A stretch of DNA of 64,000 bases from assembly GCA_014376435.1 (NCBI GenBank), contig JACMRL010000015.1, positions 1 to 64,000 on the forward strand, read 5' to 3'. Positions 33,870 through 43,772 of this stretch are shown here, one piece after another. Numbering within the stretch: the stretch's first letter is position 1; the number at the start of each line of letters is the position of its first letter. A program made the position numbers and the translations under genes. The notes under the pieces are model-generated. The model was given only the letters and a program-made list of their open reading frames with translations. It had not been told where the DNA came from and did not search any database. The DNA comes from Bdellovibrio sp. GTDB lineage: Bacteria > Bdellovibrionota > Bdellovibrionia > Bdellovibrionales > Bdellovibrionaceae.

Positions 33870-34235
33870 ATGAATTTTTTTGAACATTACCAGATTGAAA
33901 AAATTCATAGTGCTGATTTTGACGATAAAATAATTATTCCTAAAGGTTTAGTCTGTGTTTTTTTATGGGGACATAACTGCCCGAATTGTGAAATTTCTAA
34001 AAACATTTTAGTCGATCGCAAAAGTGAAGTCGAATCTTTAGATATTAAATGGTTTCACGCGAATATCTATGAAGATTTTAAATTAGCGACACGTTTTGGA
34101 TTGTTTGGAATTCCGGTGTTTTTGTTTTTTAAAGAAGGGAAGAAGCTGGGAAAGATTAGCCCGTTCCCGGGCTTTGATCCATTTTTTGAAGCCGTTCAAA
34201 ATCTTAAAAATAAAATTAACGACGTAGCTGAATAA
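33870..34235 (+). CDS. thioredoxin-like protein
   Basis: A 121-residue cytoplasmic protein with the redox motif C37-P-N-C40 (FLWGHNCPNC) and the cis-Pro strand FGIPVFLFFKEGKKLG. Overall it is a thioredoxin fold; the CPNC motif is unlike the CGPC of standard thioredoxin, and relatives may reduce particular partners. It starts 3 nt after the O-antigen-ligase-like gene. Its end overlaps the convergent HAD gene by 20 nt. Confidence 0.85.
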   Translation: MNFFEHYQIEKIHSADFDDKIIIPKGLVCVFLWGHNCPNCEISKNILVDRKSEVESLDIKWFHANIYEDFKLATRFGLFGIPVFLFFKEGKKLGKISPFPGFDPFFEAVQNLKNKINDVAE

Positions 34236-34992
34236 TACGATCGGCAATTTCTGCAAAACCTTTTCCGCCGCTTGATTCAGATATGTATTGTGGAAGATGT
34301 TTTATTTCTTGTTCGAAATTGCGCACATTTGCAACGCCGAAAGAGTGTGGAAATTTCTCGAACATGGGCTCATCATTGGGAGAGTCACCGACAAAAATAC
34401 ATTTGGTTAAAATGTCATTTTCACTAAGCTGCATTTCATTTTTTAGAAAGTTGAAACTTGTTTTTAGTTTATTATAATCACCAAACCAGCCGTTTACGTG
34501 GATTGAACTGACCTTGGCTTGGGCTCCGTGATTTGTGAAAATTTCGACTATTTTCTGTACTGATTTTTTGTCTAACGGCGTTACGTCTTCGCAGAAATCA
34601 ATGGCTAAATCCATCAGTCGGCAGAATTGGTCGGAGGAGATGGCTGCACCCGGAACAGAAGATAAAATTTCTTTCTGCACTTCGAACAGTTTTTGCTGAT
34701 TTATTTTGATGGTTTTATCGTCACAAAAAAACCATCGATGCATTTTTTTATCATAGCGAAAGTAAAAACCACCGTTTTCACCAACAATGCCCGCAATCGG
34801 CCAGAATCGGGCGATCATTTCACACCAACCCGCAGGTCGGCCAGTGATGGGAATGATTTTTAGTCCGGCGTCGTGCAGTCGCCACAAAGCTTGGTAGGCG
34901 TCGGCGTGTAACTGGCCGTTCGTCGTGAGTGTGTCGTCAATATCTGTAAGGACGAACTCGATCTTTGAATTGAACTGCTTTAAATTTTTCAT
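34216..34992 (-). CDS. HAD-family phosphatase (Cof-like)
   Basis: A 258-residue phosphatase. Motif I is F-V-L-T-D17-I-D19-D-T-L; motif II is ITGRPAGWCEMIARF; the cap is between residues about 80 and 180, and motif III/IV is FVGDSPNDEPMFEKF. The GENGG segment after motif II is typical of Cof/MPGP-type enzymes acting on sugar phosphates, including the mannosyl-3-phosphoglycerate phosphatase group. The exact substrate is unknown. Confidence 0.88.
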   Translation of the reverse strand: MKNLKQFNSKIEFVLTDIDDTLTTNGQLHADAYQALWRLHDAGLKIIPITGRPAGWCEMIARFWPIAGIVGENGGFYFRYDKKMHRWFFCDDKTIKINQQKLFEVQKEILSSVPGAAISSDQFCRLMDLAIDFCEDVTPLDKKSVQKIVEIFTNHGAQAKVSSIHVNGWFGDYNKLKTSFNFLKNEMQLSENDILTKCIFVGDSPNDEPMFEKFPHSFGVANVRNFEQEIKHLPQYISESSGGKGFAEIADRIIQLRR

Positions 34993-35039
34993 TGTGCTTT
35001 CTATGAAATCAGTGTTTTTAATAGTTTAGAGGAATACGA

Positions 35040-37754
35040 ATGGCGAAGAAAGCTGCATCTGGTTTTGACATAAATTCTGGCTCTGGAACTAAGTTAGTGA
35101 TCGTAGAATCCCCGACGAAAGCCAAGACAATACGTAAGTTTCTAGGTTCAAACTACATCGTTGAATCATGTATGGGGCACGTTCGTGATCTACCTAAGTC
35201 GGCAAAAGACATTCCCGAAAAAGTAAAAAAAGAAAAATGGGCGCAGTTAGGGGTGAATGTTGATAAACATTTTGAGCCCTTGTACTGCGTTCCCAAAGAT
35301 AAACACAAAGTCATAAAAAATTTAAAAGATAAATTATTACTAGCCGATGAACTTTATCTAGCGACGGATGAAGATAGAGAAGGTGAAAGTATTAGTTGGC
35401 ATTTATTGGAAGTTTTAAAACCCAAAGTTCCAACAAAACGAATGGTCTTCCACGAGATCACGAAAGAAGCGATTCAAAAATCTTTAAATGAAACTCGCGA
35501 AATTGATTACAACTTAGTGCGTGCGCAAGAAGCCCGTCGCGTCTTGGACAGATTAGTGGGTTACACGATTTCTCCGTTACTTTGGAAAAAAGTTGCTTTC
35601 GGATTATCGGCCGGCCGTGTGCAGTCCGTAGCTGTTCGTTTGGTTGTCGAGCGTGAAAAAGAAAGAATTCGTTTTAAAAAATCAGCGTACTTTGGCTTGG
35701 CTGCTTTGCTTGATAAAACCGGACACGAGTTCGAATCAAAAATTCAAACTTACAAAAATAAAAGAATTGCGACCGGTAAAGACTTCGATGGGTTAACCGG
35801 ACAGTTGTCAGCCGGTAAAGACATGATGGTGCTGGATGAAAAAACGGCCGATCAAGTTTTAAAAGATATTCAAAGTAAAAACTGGGTTGTTTCGGAAATT
35901 GAAGAAAAACCAGTGACTCGTCGTCCATATGCTCCGTTTATTACTTCTTCATTACAGCAAGAGTCGAATCGTAAGTTAGGTTTGAGTGCCCGCGAAACCA
36001 TGCAGGTTGCGCAGAAACTTTACGAACAAGGTTTTATTACTTACATGAGAACAGATTCTACTTTTTTATCGACCGAAGCTATTAAGGCTGCGCGCGATAG
36101 CATTGCGACGAAGTATGGTAAAGATTATTTACCGGATGCTCCGCGTACGTATGAAGGTAAAAAAGTAAAGGGTGCGCAAGAGGCCCATGAAGCGATTCGA
36201 CCGGCGGGAACCGCATTTATTGATCCAGATGATACGGGTTTAGTCGGTCCGCAATTTAAATTATATGATTTGATCTGGAAGCGCACGATGGCTTCGCAAA
36301 TGGCCGATGCAAAACAAAAACAAGTCTCTAGTAAAATTGCGGTGGGCGATGCAATTTTTTCTGCTTCGGGTACCACGATCGAATTTCCGGGATTTTTACG
36401 CGCGTACGTTGAGGGTAGCGATGATCCAGAAGCAGACCTTGAATCACGCGATGTGAAGCTTCCGCCGTTAAAAGTAAACGACATTTTAAAACTAAGTAAA
36501 ATTGATCCGACTTCGCATGAAACAAAACCGCCGGCGCGCTTTACCGAGGCCTCGTTAGTTCAAATCATGGAGAAAGAGGGAATTGGTCGTCCGTCAACTT
36601 ACGCTAGCGTTATCGGCACGATCATTGATCGTGGCTATGTTCGTAAAGCGGGTAGTGCGTTGATTCCGACATTTACTGCGATGGTGGTTTCTAAATTATT
36701 ATCTAAGCATTTAACACAGTACGTGGATTTAGGATTTACTTCCGAGATGGAGCAATCGCTAGACAATATTGCCGACGGTGAATTGAACTGGGAAAAATAT
36801 TTAACAACGATTTATCATGGTCCATTGGGATTAAAAGCGACCGTTGAAAAACAGGGCGAGAATATTATTCCGGAAGAAGCGCGCTCGATTAAGCTAGAAG
36901 GTCTTGAACAGTATGAATTTAACGTGGGCCGCTACGGTGCTTACGTGAAATCAAAACGTGGAGAAGATAGTTTTAGTGCTTCGATTCCGGATAATGAAGC
37001 TCCGGCGGATATGACCGCCGAGCACGTTGAAAAGTTAATTGATCAAAAATTAAAGGGCGCCGATTCATTGGGTGCTGATCCGATCACGGGTAAAAAGATT
37101 TACGTATTAAACGGACGTTATGGTCCGTATGTACAATTAGGCGAGAGCGACGAAGAAAAAATTAAACGTGGATCATTACCTCCGAATGTGAAGCCTGAAG
37201 ACGTTGATTTTAAAATGGCTTTAGAAATTCTGTCGATGCCAAAAACTTTAGGAGCTCATCCTGATTCGGGAAAAGATGTTAAAGTGGGGATTGGCCGTTT
37301 TGGGCCATTCATCGTGCACGAAGGTGATTATCGTTCGGTTCCTAAAACGGAAACTGTATTTACGATGGATTTAGCGAAGTCTTTAGCATTATTAGCCGAG
37401 CCTAAAAAAGGTCGCGGTAAAGCTTCAGCAATTAAAGACTTTGGTAGTCATCCTATTCATGAAATTCCGGTTCAGGTATTTAATGGCCCTTACGGGGTTT
37501 ACATCAAAGCTGGAAAAACGAATGTTGGACTTCCTGAGGGAACGACGCTGGAGCAATTAACTGCAGAAAAAGCATTTGAATTAATAAATGACAAAATCGG
37601 TACGACTAAATTAGGTGGATCTTCTTCGAAAGAGAAAGAAAAAGCAAAACCTAAAAAGAAAGCGGCCGCGAAGGCTGTCGTAGTTGAAGAAAAGAAAAAG
37701 GCTAAAAAAGTTATTATTAGTAAAACAGCTAAAAAGGCAGCAAAAAAGAAATAA
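35040..37754 (+). CDS. topA: DNA topoisomerase I
   Basis: A 904-residue type IA topoisomerase that relaxes negative supercoils. The TOPRIM domain starts at KLVIVESPTKAKTIRKFLG, with the acidic DEDREGE. The catalytic tyrosine is Y335 (FITYMRTDSTFLS). AHEAIRPAG and EGIGRPSTYASVI are further hallmarks. In place of zinc fingers, the C-terminus has four topoisomerase C-terminal repeats (D-P-x-T-G-K-x-I-x-x-x-x-G-R-Y-G-P-Y-V type). It ends in a Lys/Ala tail of about 50 residues. Strong Shine-Dalgarno (AGAGGAATACGA-ATG). Confidence 0.97.
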   Translation: MAKKAASGFDINSGSGTKLVIVESPTKAKTIRKFLGSNYIVESCMGHVRDLPKSAKDIPEKVKKEKWAQLGVNVDKHFEPLYCVPKDKHKVIKNLKDKLLLADELYLATDEDREGESISWHLLEVLKPKVPTKRMVFHEITKEAIQKSLNETREIDYNLVRAQEARRVLDRLVGYTISPLLWKKVAFGLSAGRVQSVAVRLVVEREKERIRFKKSAYFGLAALLDKTGHEFESKIQTYKNKRIATGKDFDGLTGQLSAGKDMMVLDEKTADQVLKDIQSKNWVVSEIEEKPVTRRPYAPFITSSLQQESNRKLGLSARETMQVAQKLYEQGFITYMRTDSTFLSTEAIKAARDSIATKYGKDYLPDAPRTYEGKKVKGAQEAHEAIRPAGTAFIDPDDTGLVGPQFKLYDLIWKRTMASQMADAKQKQVSSKIAVGDAIFSASGTTIEFPGFLRAYVEGSDDPEADLESRDVKLPPLKVNDILKLSKIDPTSHETKPPARFTEASLVQIMEKEGIGRPSTYASVIGTIIDRGYVRKAGSALIPTFTAMVVSKLLSKHLTQYVDLGFTSEMEQSLDNIADGELNWEKYLTTIYHGPLGLKATVEKQGENIIPEEARSIKLEGLEQYEFNVGRYGAYVKSKRGEDSFSASIPDNEAPADMTAEHVEKLIDQKLKGADSLGADPITGKKIYVLNGRYGPYVQLGESDEEKIKRGSLPPNVKPEDVDFKMALEILSMPKTLGAHPDSGKDVKVGIGRFGPFIVHEGDYRSVPKTETVFTMDLAKSLALLAEPKKGRGKASAIKDFGSHPIHEIPVQVFNGPYGVYIKAGKTNVGLPEGTTLEQLTAEKAFELINDKIGTTKLGGSSSKEKEKAKPKKKAAAKAVVVEEKKKAKKVIISKTAKKAAKKK

Positions 37755-37757
37755 GTT

Positions 37758-38666
37758 ATGAGCGATTCGAATAACCAAAAAAAGCGACAACTTGAGCTGG
37801 GTCAAACCTTTCTTAAAGAACCTGATCGTAATTACCATCGGGGTGGACGCAGTTTTTATTTTTTTGACTTCGATGATAATATTGCTTATTTAACAACCCC
37901 TTTAATTATTTTTCATAAAGAAACCGCGGATGAACTTCATCTAACCAGCGGCGAGTGGGCTTTACATAATTCACACATTGGTAAAACAGGCCCGTACAGT
38001 GAATTTGAAATTCGTTACGACGACGAAACGGGCTCGTTCCGTCGATTTCGCGATGTTGATTTAAAAGAATTAGAAAAATTAGGGCATCAGAAACAATTAT
38101 TTGTACAAGATGTTTTACACGCCCTAAATTTGCCAGATATGCAGTGGAAGGGTCCTTCTTGGGACTGCTTTTACCATGCAACATTTAATCAACGCCCGAT
38201 TTCGGTGATTACGGCGCGTGGGCATAATGCGGCGACAATACAAGATGGTGTAAAAGAATTTGTGCGTGCGGGGTACTTGCCGGCGGAACCAAATTACTTA
38301 AGCGTGTATGCCGTTAGTAATAAACATGTACGTACGCATTTAAAAGACCCCGATTACAAAGCAACGATTGCTGAATTGAAACAACGTGCAATTCGTGCGT
38401 CGGTCGAAAAAGCGATCGAAGTTTATGGGTACAGCCCCCATCATCGTTTTGGGATGAGTGATGATGATCCTAAAAATATTCAGTTAGTGATCGAAGAAAT
38501 GACCCGACTTAAGTCGAGCTATCCAGAAATGTCATTTTTTATGATCGAAACCCACGGTGGCGATTTTATTAAACACGAAATTGGCCAACATGGTTTGAAA
38601 TCGCAACTTATACATGACGGGGCATCGCAACTAGATTTGTTCGATCCAACCCGACGTAAGCCTTAA
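37758..38666 (+). CDS. HAD-like protein of unknown substrate
   Basis: A 302-residue cytoplasmic protein. F-F-D37-F-D39-D-N-I-A-Y-L resembles HAD motif I (DxDx[T/N]), later VITARGHNAATIQDG fits motif II (hhhTaR), and RFGMSDDDPKNIQLV fits motif IV (GDD..D). Asn in place of Thr/Val after DxD is seen in some nucleotidase relatives. It starts 3 nt after the topA stop, so it is cotranscribed. No precise function. Confidence 0.7.
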   Translation: MSDSNNQKKRQLELGQTFLKEPDRNYHRGGRSFYFFDFDDNIAYLTTPLIIFHKETADELHLTSGEWALHNSHIGKTGPYSEFEIRYDDETGSFRRFRDVDLKELEKLGHQKQLFVQDVLHALNLPDMQWKGPSWDCFYHATFNQRPISVITARGHNAATIQDGVKEFVRAGYLPAEPNYLSVYAVSNKHVRTHLKDPDYKATIAELKQRAIRASVEKAIEVYGYSPHHRFGMSDDDPKNIQLVIEEMTRLKSSYPEMSFFMIETHGGDFIKHEIGQHGLKSQLIHDGASQLDLFDPTRRKP

Positions 38667-38749
38667 CCCAAAAATCCCGCTCAAAAGATCTTACTAATTT
38701 AAAAAGAGTGGGCATATACTTTTAGTTACGTCATTAAAAAGGAAACATC

Positions 38750-40747
38750 ATGTTTAAATCTGTCGTGTTACTTGCTTCTCTGTTTAGCTCAATGGTATTT
38801 GCTCAAACTTTGGATTTCACTAAAAATTTAGATTGTAATTGGGTTGATCCAATTCAAACAGGATATTTACAAAATCATTTAGTTTTTAAACAAAAAGATT
38901 CAAACCTTGAAGGACGCGTGATTGAGCAATATATCAAACGCCAAGACCCTTCAAAAATATACTTACTTGAAGAAGACATCGCTAAAACAAAAACAATTAT
39001 GAAGAGCGTATTCGAAGACATCGCTAAAAAAGATTGTAAGTTTACAACCGAAATTCAAGCCCTGTTAGTTAAACGCGTCGAAGAACGTACGGTATTTGTT
39101 AAAAAATACTTAGGTAAAGATTTTAAATTTAATAAAGAAACCGAATTTGTTTACGATCCAGACCACAAGAAAAATCCGAAAAATGCGGATGAAGCGAATG
39201 AGTTCTTAAAAAAATATGTTCAGTTTCAAGTCGCTAACTATTTAGCAACCGATATCAAATTAGACGAAGCTAAAGAGCGCGTAGTTAAAAATTACGAGCG
39301 TAACTTAAAACGAATTAAAGATACCAAATCTGACGAGTTGATCGCCAATTACTTAAACTCTTTTGCACTTTCTTTAGATCCGCACTCGAGCTTTTTCTCT
39401 AAAGATTACTACGAAGATTTCACGATCGATATGAGTCTTTCTTTAGAAGGCATTGGCGCAACGCTTTCTCAGCAAGATGGTTTTACGACGATTGAAGCTT
39501 TAGTTCCGGGCGGAGCCGCCGCAAAATCAAGAAATTTAGAGCCACAAGATAAAATCGTTGCCGTTAGCAAAAAAGATAACAAAATGGAAAATGTAATCGA
39601 CATGGATTTGAAAGATGTCGTGAAATTGATCCGTGGCCCCAAGGGTACAAAAGTTAAACTTTCTATTTTGCGTAAAGAAGGCGAAGGAAATAAAAAATTT
39701 GACGTTGAATTAGTACGTGAGAAAGTTTCTTTAGAAGACAATGCCGTTTCAATTTACTACCAAGACAAAGAAATTAATGGCGCAAAGAAAAAAATCGGGA
39801 TCATTAATTTCCCATCATTCTACGCAGACTCCAAGCGTGGCGGACGTTCTTCCGCGGCCGATATGAAAAAAGTAATTGCACAGGCACGTGAGAAAAAAGT
39901 GGATGGCTTAGTTTTAGATTTATCCAATAACGGCGGCGGTTCTTTAGAAGACGCAGTTAAAATCGGTGGCCTATTTATCAAAACTGGAAATATTGTAAAA
40001 CAGTCTTCGCGTGCGGAAGGCAAAGAAATTCCTTTGGCTGATACCGATGATAAAGTTGATTGGAATGGCCCCTTAGTAATTTTAATTTCTAGAATAAGTG
40101 CTTCGGCTTCAGAAATCGTATCGGGCGCAATGAAAGATTATAATCGTGCGGTCGTGGTTGGTGCGGATCACACTTATGGCAAAGGTAGCGTGCAAACGGT
40201 GCTTCCCGTTCCGGGCGAACTTGGCGCATTAAAAGTAACGATCGGGATGTTTTTTACTCCGGGCGGTTTTTCAACTCAGCACCGCGGCGTTGAATCAGAT
40301 GTGATTATCCCCAGCCCGTACAGCGTGGATGATATCGGTGAAAAAAGTATGGACTATTCTTTACCTCCGAAAAAGTTAGCAAGCTTTTTATCCAAAGATG
40401 CTTACGTTGAAAAAGGTGACGGCGCTTGGCAAGAAGTGAAGGCTGACTGGATTAAGAAATTAAAAGTTCGTTCTACGGAACGCGTTGGCAAAAATGAAGA
40501 ATTCAAAAAAATCTCTGATGAATTAGAAAAAACTAAAAAACTTGGTAAAGTGATCAAAGTTTCAGAAGTGATTAAAGAAAAAGGTGAGAAAGATAAAAAA
40601 GTTAAGAAATCTCGTTACGCTGGTAAAGATGAGAAAGAAAAAGAGTATTTAAAACGCGCAGATATTCAGGAAGCTTCGGATGTGGTCGCGGATTTAATTG
40701 TATTAGAAGACGGTAAAGATTTAGTGCCGATTTCAACTAAGAAGTAA
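38750..40747 (+). CDS. prc: tail-specific protease Prc (S41, C-terminal processing)
   Basis: A 665-residue exported protease. Signal peptide (cleavage near V-F-A-Q, residue 19), helical N-terminal domain, and LDPHSSFFSKDYYEDF leading to a PDZ domain (IEALVPGGAAAKS). The S41 core has the catalytic serine in the ISASASEIVSG motif (about 450-457) and the lysine K478 in YGKGSVQTVLP; a C-terminal Lys-rich domain closes it. It degrades or trims periplasmic proteins with hydrophobic C-termini, including cell-wall hydrolases. Length fits Prc. Good Shine-Dalgarno (AAAAGGAAAC). Confidence 0.95.
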   Translation: MFKSVVLLASLFSSMVFAQTLDFTKNLDCNWVDPIQTGYLQNHLVFKQKDSNLEGRVIEQYIKRQDPSKIYLLEEDIAKTKTIMKSVFEDIAKKDCKFTTEIQALLVKRVEERTVFVKKYLGKDFKFNKETEFVYDPDHKKNPKNADEANEFLKKYVQFQVANYLATDIKLDEAKERVVKNYERNLKRIKDTKSDELIANYLNSFALSLDPHSSFFSKDYYEDFTIDMSLSLEGIGATLSQQDGFTTIEALVPGGAAAKSRNLEPQDKIVAVSKKDNKMENVIDMDLKDVVKLIRGPKGTKVKLSILRKEGEGNKKFDVELVREKVSLEDNAVSIYYQDKEINGAKKKIGIINFPSFYADSKRGGRSSAADMKKVIAQAREKKVDGLVLDLSNNGGGSLEDAVKIGGLFIKTGNIVKQSSRAEGKEIPLADTDDKVDWNGPLVILISRISASASEIVSGAMKDYNRAVVVGADHTYGKGSVQTVLPVPGELGALKVTIGMFFTPGGFSTQHRGVESDVIIPSPYSVDDIGEKSMDYSLPPKKLASFLSKDAYVEKGDGAWQEVKADWIKKLKVRSTERVGKNEEFKKISDELEKTKKLGKVIKVSEVIKEKGEKDKKVKKSRYAGKDEKEKEYLKRADIQEASDVVADLIVLEDGKDLVPISTKK

Positions 40748-40749
40748 TC

Positions 40750-40980
40750 TTAGTTCTTTTTTTGGCTGTCGGGATTTTTTAAAAAAATTCCGACAATAGC
40801 TAGGCAGCAATACACGATCACAAAACTAAGTGCAGAAGCGATCACATCGATCAACCAAGACTGCATTCTATTCGGTTTTTTAATTTGAAGATGATTAGAT
40901 ATCAAAGATAGTTTGGATTGATCCAAACTATCTTCAGTATGAACAGGTGAATCTAAATTTTTTAGTTTTAGCTCGCCCAT
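40750..40980 (-). CDS. small single-helix membrane protein, unknown
   Basis: 76 residues with one hydrophobic segment (LIDVIASALSFVIVYCCLA) near the C-terminus, so tail-anchored in look. It lies 6 nt after the next minus-strand gene, without a Shine-Dalgarno of its own, so probably coupled to it. No recognised family. Confidence 0.55.
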   Translation of the reverse strand: MGELKLKNLDSPVHTEDSLDQSKLSLISNHLQIKKPNRMQSWLIDVIASALSFVIVYCCLAIVGIFLKNPDSQKKN

Positions 40981-40986
40981 AATTGA

Positions 40987-41424
40987 TTAAGCTGCTTTGT
41001 TTTGAGTTTCAGGTTGTGATTCAACTTTATGTTGTTCAACAACTTTTGGTTGATCTGTTAAACCCATCCCGATTCCTAAAGCATGCATTACTGATGGCAC
41101 GAATGGAATGTAAGTAAGGTATGGTAATAAATCAAATGCACCCGCCGCTAAGGCAAAATATTTCAAATAAGGCTTATTCGTTTTTTGGCCACGTACGTGC
41201 GCTCCGTAAACTAAACCAGCAAATAATGCTATTTGAATAATCGTGTAAACCGTAGAAGCAGAAGAAGCTCCCTTACCGTAACCCGAAGCTTCGGCTGCTT
41301 TAGATAGCGGACCGGGCTTGATCCAAGGGATAATATAAGTTGGTACAGCTAAGCATACGTAAAAAATGGAATAACCAGCTGGGTTTGAAAAGATTTTGTC
41401 TTTGAAAGATATGTTTTGAGACAT
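40987..41424 (-). CDS. three- to four-helix membrane protein, unknown
   Basis: 145 residues with hydrophobic segments (SIFYVCLAVPTYIIPW, VYTIIQIALFAGLVYGAH, FALAAGAFDLLPYLTYIPF) and a charged Gln/Glu-rich tail. Strong Shine-Dalgarno (AAGGAG). No recognised family. It forms a two-gene unit with the 76-residue membrane protein. Confidence 0.65.
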   Translation of the reverse strand: MSQNISFKDKIFSNPAGYSIFYVCLAVPTYIIPWIKPGPLSKAAEASGYGKGASSASTVYTIIQIALFAGLVYGAHVRGQKTNKPYLKYFALAAGAFDLLPYLTYIPFVPSVMHALGIGMGLTDQPKVVEQHKVESQPETQNKAA

Positions 41425-41481
41425 TGCACGAACTCCTTATTTTGTTTGATAACATCTCGGAGTTTAAATTCAGAACATGAA

Positions 41482-41531
41482 TAGTAAAAACAAAAAAACT
41501 GAAAATTAGTTATTAAACTAATTTTCAGTTT
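41482..41531 (-). terminator. strong rho-independent terminator of htpX
   Basis: A perfect 16-bp stem (AAACTGAAAATTAGTT / AACTAATTTTCAGTTT, 41496-41531) with a 4-nt loop. On the minus strand it is followed by a T-rich tail, so it ends htpX transcripts and separates them from the membrane-protein pair. Nothing else is seen in 41425-41604. Confidence 0.85.
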
Positions 41532-41604
41532 CATAATCGAACAAAAATTTGTATCAGTTTGAACTCTTCACAAAAAAAGTTAAGTTCTTGTTAAGTAAAA
41601 AGGT

Positions 41605-42558
41605 CTAGGTTGCGTCCGCATAAGTGCGGTTACGAAGTGCTTCAATACGCTCCTCTAATGGCGGGTGGGTCGCAAATAAATTTCCTAAGCCCGAACGTTT
41701 CTTGCCCGAAATTTTCATCGTCGCTAAATCATCTGACTCTTTGTGAGTTTCATCGACGGTATTTTGTGGAGCCGCAATTTGATAAACTTTTTGTAAGCGA
41801 ATTAAAGCCTGCGACATTTTATCGGTGGAAGCGTATCGGGCTCCGCCGGCATCGGCGCGAAATTCGCGGCGGCGTGAGAAGTAACAAACGACGATAGAAC
41901 CCAATAATGTAAAAGCCGTAACGACGGCAGAGTAAATCATTTGCCGAAGTATAAAATCGCCAAAGCCTCTGCGGTCATCATCATTTCTGCGGAATGCATT
42001 CATAATTACGGTTGTAATAATATGCGCAAAGAACATCGCAAACGAATTTACGATACCTTGAATAAGTGTCAGCGTAACCATATCACCATTTACGATGTGC
42101 GCAATCTCGTGCGCCAGCACGCCTTCAATTTCTGGGTCGGTCATCGTATTCATTAAACCGCTAGATACAGCAACCAGAGCGCGCTTTTTTGAAGGGCCGG
42201 TGGCAAATGCATTAACATCTGGAGATTCGTAATAACCCACTTCAGGCATCACGTCCATGCCGGCACGTCTGGCAATTTGATAAACTAAATCAATTAATTT
42301 TCTCTCGATCGGATTTGTAGTTAGCGGATTTACAACTTCAACACCGTGAAATTTTTTAGCCATCCAGCGTGAAAGTTGTAGCGAAATAAATGCGCCGGCA
42401 AAACCCCAGATAAAACAAAATATAAATAGTCCGGCGTAGCCGCCGCCAGTTAAGTTAATACCAAAAAACGCGCTCACTACCCCGACGATCAGACTGACCG
42501 TTAAGACAACCAGGATGTTAGTGATGATAAAATAGCCTATACGTTTAAAAAATTTCAT
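41605..42558 (-). CDS. htpX: membrane protease HtpX
   Basis: A 317-residue M48 zinc protease of the inner membrane that degrades misfolded membrane proteins. The zinc site is HEIAH (GVLAHEIAHIVNGDM), with a third ligand Glu in the later EFRADAGGARYAS segment. Two N-terminal and two internal transmembrane helices are visible, and NAFATGPSKKRALVAVSSGL is conserved. Good Shine-Dalgarno (TAGGAG). Confidence 0.95.
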   Translation of the reverse strand: MKFFKRIGYFIITNILVVLTVSLIVGVVSAFFGINLTGGGYAGLFIFCFIWGFAGAFISLQLSRWMAKKFHGVEVVNPLTTNPIERKLIDLVYQIARRAGMDVMPEVGYYESPDVNAFATGPSKKRALVAVSSGLMNTMTDPEIEGVLAHEIAHIVNGDMVTLTLIQGIVNSFAMFFAHIITTVIMNAFRRNDDDRRGFGDFILRQMIYSAVVTAFTLLGSIVVCYFSRRREFRADAGGARYASTDKMSQALIRLQKVYQIAAPQNTVDETHKESDDLATMKISGKKRSGLGNLFATHPPLEERIEALRNRTYADAT

Positions 42559-42713
42559 TAAAACTCCTACTACGAAGGTGAGTTCTACTTATAACGTGTC
42601 AAGGTGCCTAGAACAAGGGCAAGGCTTTGTTACCGCACCTCATTATACAAGGCTTTTAACAATGAATTTAGCTAGAATAAAAACTCTGGTAATTAAATCA
42701 CAGCGGGATAAAA

Positions 42714-43772
42714 ATGGCGCAAAAAAAGACGCAGAAAAAAGCTACGGCTAAACCGAGTTCTTCAAACTCTTCATCAAGCTTTGGCGGTTTAGATAAAAAA
42801 ATATTACTTCAAATGCACAGTCACATGGTGAAGTCGCGAGTTTTAGAAGAGCGACTGATAAAAATTTACCGCGCCGGTGAATCTTATTTTTGGATTGGTG
42901 GCCCGGGCGAAGAAGCTTGGGGGGTTCCGCTGGGAATGTTAGGCCGTATCGGTCACGGACCTGGAAATGATTTCTATCATCTTCACTATCGCTGTACGCC
43001 CACCTTAATTGCGATCGGTTTAGAAATGGTTGATTCCATTCGATTGACGATGAATCGCGCGACCGATCCTTCGACGGGTGGAAGAAATTTTTCGAATCAT
43101 TACGTATTTCCGAAATGGAATGTGGCGCCGGTAACGTCTCCACTTGAGATCCAATATCCGATTGCTTGTGGTACCGCGCACGCGCAGAAGCGTTTTGGAA
43201 AAAAAGCGATTTCGATTGTAACGGGCGGAGATGCGGGAACGGCGGAAGGAGATTTTGCTTCGGCATTAATTTTAGCTTCGCGCCGAGGACAAGAACTTCC
43301 ACTTTTAATAACGGTACAAAATAATAAATGGGGTATTTCGACTTCTTATGATGGTCAGCACGGAGAAGACGAGATTGCGGATCGGGCCCGCGCATTTAAT
43401 ATTAAATCGCGCGTGATTAACGGAAACGATCCGGTTGAAAGTTATTTAACTTTAAAAGAAGACATGGAATATATTCGTAAAACGGGTAAGCCCGCTTTTA
43501 TCGAAGCCCACGTATCACGTCTTTACGGACATTCATCGGCCAGCGGTGCAAACCCGGTGCAAGGCGAAGTCGATCCCGTGATGGAATTCGAAAAACGATT
43601 ATTAAAAGCAAATTTATTAACGGCCACCGATGCTAAATCCATTTGGGAAAATTTTGAAGCCGAAGGCGTGCGCGCCGCTGAAATTGCACGCGCGGAAATG
43701 GTACCAAGTGCCGATAGCGTTTGGGATCACACCTATGTTGATAACGAGAACGCGGATTGGAGAAAATTCTAA
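42714..43772 (+). CDS. 2-oxoacid dehydrogenase E1, alpha subunit
   Basis: A 352-residue thiamine-diphosphate enzyme subunit. It carries GDAGTAEGDFASALILASRR (the family GDG.a.eG.f.Ea...a) and QNNKWGIST, as in branched-chain or pyruvate E1 alpha. It decarboxylates a 2-oxoacid together with the beta subunit encoded next. The first 25 residues are Lys/Ser-rich. No E2 or E3 gene follows, so the rest of the complex is elsewhere. Which oxoacid is used cannot be told; the YHLHYRCTPTLIAIG region favours the BCKDH-like group. Confidence 0.88.
   Translation: MAQKKTQKKATAKPSSSNSSSSFGGLDKKILLQMHSHMVKSRVLEERLIKIYRAGESYFWIGGPGEEAWGVPLGMLGRIGHGPGNDFYHLHYRCTPTLIAIGLEMVDSIRLTMNRATDPSTGGRNFSNHYVFPKWNVAPVTSPLEIQYPIACGTAHAQKRFGKKAISIVTGGDAGTAEGDFASALILASRRGQELPLLITVQNNKWGISTSYDGQHGEDEIADRARAFNIKSRVINGNDPVESYLTLKEDMEYIRKTGKPAFIEAHVSRLYGHSSASGANPVQGEVDPVMEFEKRLLKANLLTATDAKSIWENFEAEGVRAAEIARAEMVPSADSVWDHTYVDNENADWRKF

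Noticed and set aside
42748-43395. 215-codon minus-strand open frame inside the E1 alpha gene
   Set aside because: It is fully antisense to a well-supported E1 alpha gene and its translation resembles no protein.
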